DNA of 64,000 nt from Nocardioides sp. (lineage in GTDB: Bacteria; Actinomycetota; Actinomycetes; Propionibacteriales; Nocardioidaceae), in assembly GCF_030150155.1 (NCBI RefSeq), contig NZ_JASLGR010000016.1:62001-126000 (forward strand), written 5' to 3'. Each line of letters starts with the position of its first letter. Position 1 is the stretch's first letter. The notes under the pieces were generated by a model. That model was given only the letters and a program-made list of their open reading frames with translations, searched no databases and was not told the DNA's origin. Below are positions 62,633-64,000 of the stretch, piece after piece. A program made the translations under genes and the position numbers.

Positions 62633-64000
62633 GTGGCGATCAGGTCGATCCGAACGACGGCAACCAGCCGCACGATGGCGGCGCTGCTGGTCCTGGGCGC
62701 CTCGGCGCAGGTGGGATTCGGGGCGTCGAGCGCGTCGGCGGCGACAGCCGTCCAGCCCTCGGGCGGATGCTGGTCCTATGCGCCCAGCGGCACCGCCCTG
62801 ACGGCGCCGCCGACCAGTGACGTCTCGACGGCGTTGGGGCGCTGGTCACCCTCGGGGCAGGGGGGAGTGGCGCTGGTCTCCAGCGGCCCCACCGCCGACG
62901 GCAGCCAGCGCCATGTCACCCTCACCGTGACCGACGGGCCGGTGCTCTCGACCGCCGCCGTCGACGGCACCGCCTCGGTGCTGCTCTCCGTCGACGGCAC
63001 CGCGGCGCCGAGCGCCGTCCAGGTCCCGTTCTCCCTCGCCGCAGGCCAGGCCGTCACCGGCCTCCAGGCCGACGCCGACCTGCTCATCGACGGCTCCGGC
63101 AGCCACGAGATCCGTCTGGTCGGGATCTACTTCGACGCACCGGCGGCCGGCCTCCGGGTGGCCTGCAACGGCCAGAGCGGTGCCGCCGCCTCGCCGGGCG
63201 TGAACCCGGCCACGACGCCGACCGCCACGGACCTGACCACCCGGTTCACCGCCGTGGACGGCCCGGTCGTCGAGATCACCGCGATCTCCGACCAGGCGGT
63301 CACCACCGCAGCCCGCCCCGCCGACGTCGTCTCGGTCGCTCTGACCGGCTTCGCCTCGGGTGCTGCCGCCGAGCTCCAGGCCTGCCCGACCTCGGGCGCA
63401 TGTGCCACCGTCGGGGTCGCAGCCCTCGACGCCGACGGCGCCGGGACGGCCAGCTTCATGATGCCCGGCTCGGTGCCGGCCGCACCGGGGACGCTGCGGG
63501 TCAACGACGGCACCGCCGTCGAGGCCTCGACGGTCCTGACGGTGCTCGGCACCCAGACGATGGTGGCGAGCGAGAAGCTCAACGCCGCCTCCACCGCGAT
63601 CACCTTCGCCGGCACCGGCTGGGATCCGCGCCGCGACGTGGTGCTCCAGGGCCACCAGGGTGCCAACGGCGCCTCCTCGAAGACCAGTGACAGTGACGTC
63701 GTGGTCCGCCCTGACGCGTTGGGCACGTTCACGGCGACGTACACGGTCAAGGACGCCGACACCGTCTCGGTGGTGGCCGACCAGGCCCGGGCGAGCACCC
63801 ACATCGGCTCGATCTACCTGACCTCGGGGGTGGTCGGCTCCGGGTCCACGACCACCGACTCCGACGACTCCGACGAGGCCGACGACTCCGGCGACGGTGG
63901 CACCACGACCAGCACCGGCGGTGGCACCACGACCGGCTCGGGGACGACCACGGCGTCGAGCTCGGGCGGCATCACCACCACGCCGACCTCCACGGTCCCG
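62633..64000 (+). CDS. Secreted surface protein (3' end beyond window)
   Basis: The frame opens at GTG 62633, after a strong GAGGAGG, and runs to the last base (456 codons) without a stop. A signal peptide (TMAALLVLGASAQVGFG, cleavage near SASAA) leads to an N-terminal domain of about 150 residues. At least one Ig-like beta domain follows (ITFAGTGWDPRRDVVLQGHQG, residues about 320-340). From about residue 405 the chain is very rich in Thr, Ser, Gly and Asp, a wall-spanning type of linker. It is probably a wall- or membrane-anchored protein, a possible second sortase substrate; its C-terminus is needed to decide. Confidence 0.85.
   Translation, partial: MAIRSIRTTATSRTMAALLVLGASAQVGFGASSASAATAVQPSGGCWSYAPSGTALTAPPTSDVSTALGRWSPSGQGGVALVSSGPTADGSQRHVTLTVTDGPVLSTAAVDGTASVLLSVDGTAAPSAVQVPFSLAAGQAVTGLQADADLLIDGSGSHEIRLVGIYFDAPAAGLRVACNGQSGAAASPGVNPATTPTATDLTTRFTAVDGPVVEITAISDQAVTTAARPADVVSVALTGFASGAAAELQACPTSGACATVGVAALDADGAGTASFMMPGSVPAAPGTLRVNDGTAVEASTVLTVLGTQTMVASEKLNAASTAITFAGTGWDPRRDVVLQGHQGANGASSKTSDSDVVVRPDALGTFTATYTVKDADTVSVVADQARASTHIGSIYLTSGVVGSGSTTTDSDDSDEADDSGDGGTTTSTGGGTTTGSGTTTASSSGGITTTPTSTVP

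Overview
The window is about 64 kb of very GC-rich, densely coded actinobacterial chromosome. GTG and leaderless starts are frequent and many genes overlap by 4 bp (ATGA). LexA with a divergent LysM protein, SenX3-RegX3-PhoU, mycothiol MshA followed by a YbjN protein, divergent glycogen synthase/GlgC, an F420-dependent glucose-6-phosphate dehydrogenase and a class E-type sortase together point to a Nocardioides-like member of the Nocardioidaceae. That placement is inference from gene content. No tRNA, rRNA, IS element, prophage or CRISPR array was seen.

Housekeeping half (1-35 kb): lexA (cut by the window edge) and an SOS-controlled LysM protein; nrdR and B12-dependent nrdJ behind NrdR-box-like repeats; a GNAT; a lipoprotein plus a 2635-residue surface protein with about 19 repeats and a LASTG sorting motif; two SemiSWEET genes; two coiled-coil cytoskeletal-type proteins; a DUF1800/DUF1501 pair; glycogen genes; an F420 module (NADPH:F420 reductase and FGD) with a ComB-like phosphatase; typA; a racemase-like protein lacking both catalytic cysteines; mshA; senX3-regX3 and phoU with a PHO box.

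Catabolic half (34.9-61.8 kb): this looks like one regulon of several transcription units. AT-rich, partly palindromic sites recur before the cupin, HMG-CoA lyase/CoA transferase, MFS/nitrilase, gntR/flavin-reductase and RCCR-like promoters; the GntR/FCD regulator at 45.9-46.6 kb is the obvious candidate ligand. A six-gene operon (46.8-54.5 kb) encodes a flavin reductase fusion, an acyl-CoA-dehydrogenase-fold enzyme, two aldehyde dehydrogenases, an isocitrate-lyase/PEP-mutase enzyme and an FAD monooxygenase. The eight-gene operon that follows (54.6-61.8 kb) is the main discovery candidate. It encodes two proteins resembling red chlorophyll catabolite reductase/ferredoxin-dependent bilin reductases, a chlorophyllase-like hydrolase, a Rieske oxygenase of the class that includes pheophorbide a oxygenase, a two-barrel protein, an SDR with the NYC1/NOL (chlorophyll b reductase) signature, a membrane protein and a one-cysteine maleate-isomerase/arylmalonate-decarboxylase-like enzyme. 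Read together this resembles the plant chlorophyll-breakdown (PAO/phyllobilin) pathway collected in one bacterial operon. The substrate (chlorophyll, another tetrapyrrole, or something else) cannot be fixed from sequence alone.

The right edge carries a sortase that could anchor the LASTG surface protein, and the start of another secreted, Thr/Ser/Gly-rich protein. Unusual non-coding structure includes 22-bp tandem arrays starting at the stop codons of three genes, a roughly 80-bp-arm imperfect inverted repeat between ybjN and regX3, and two pairs of back-to-back leaderless promoters.
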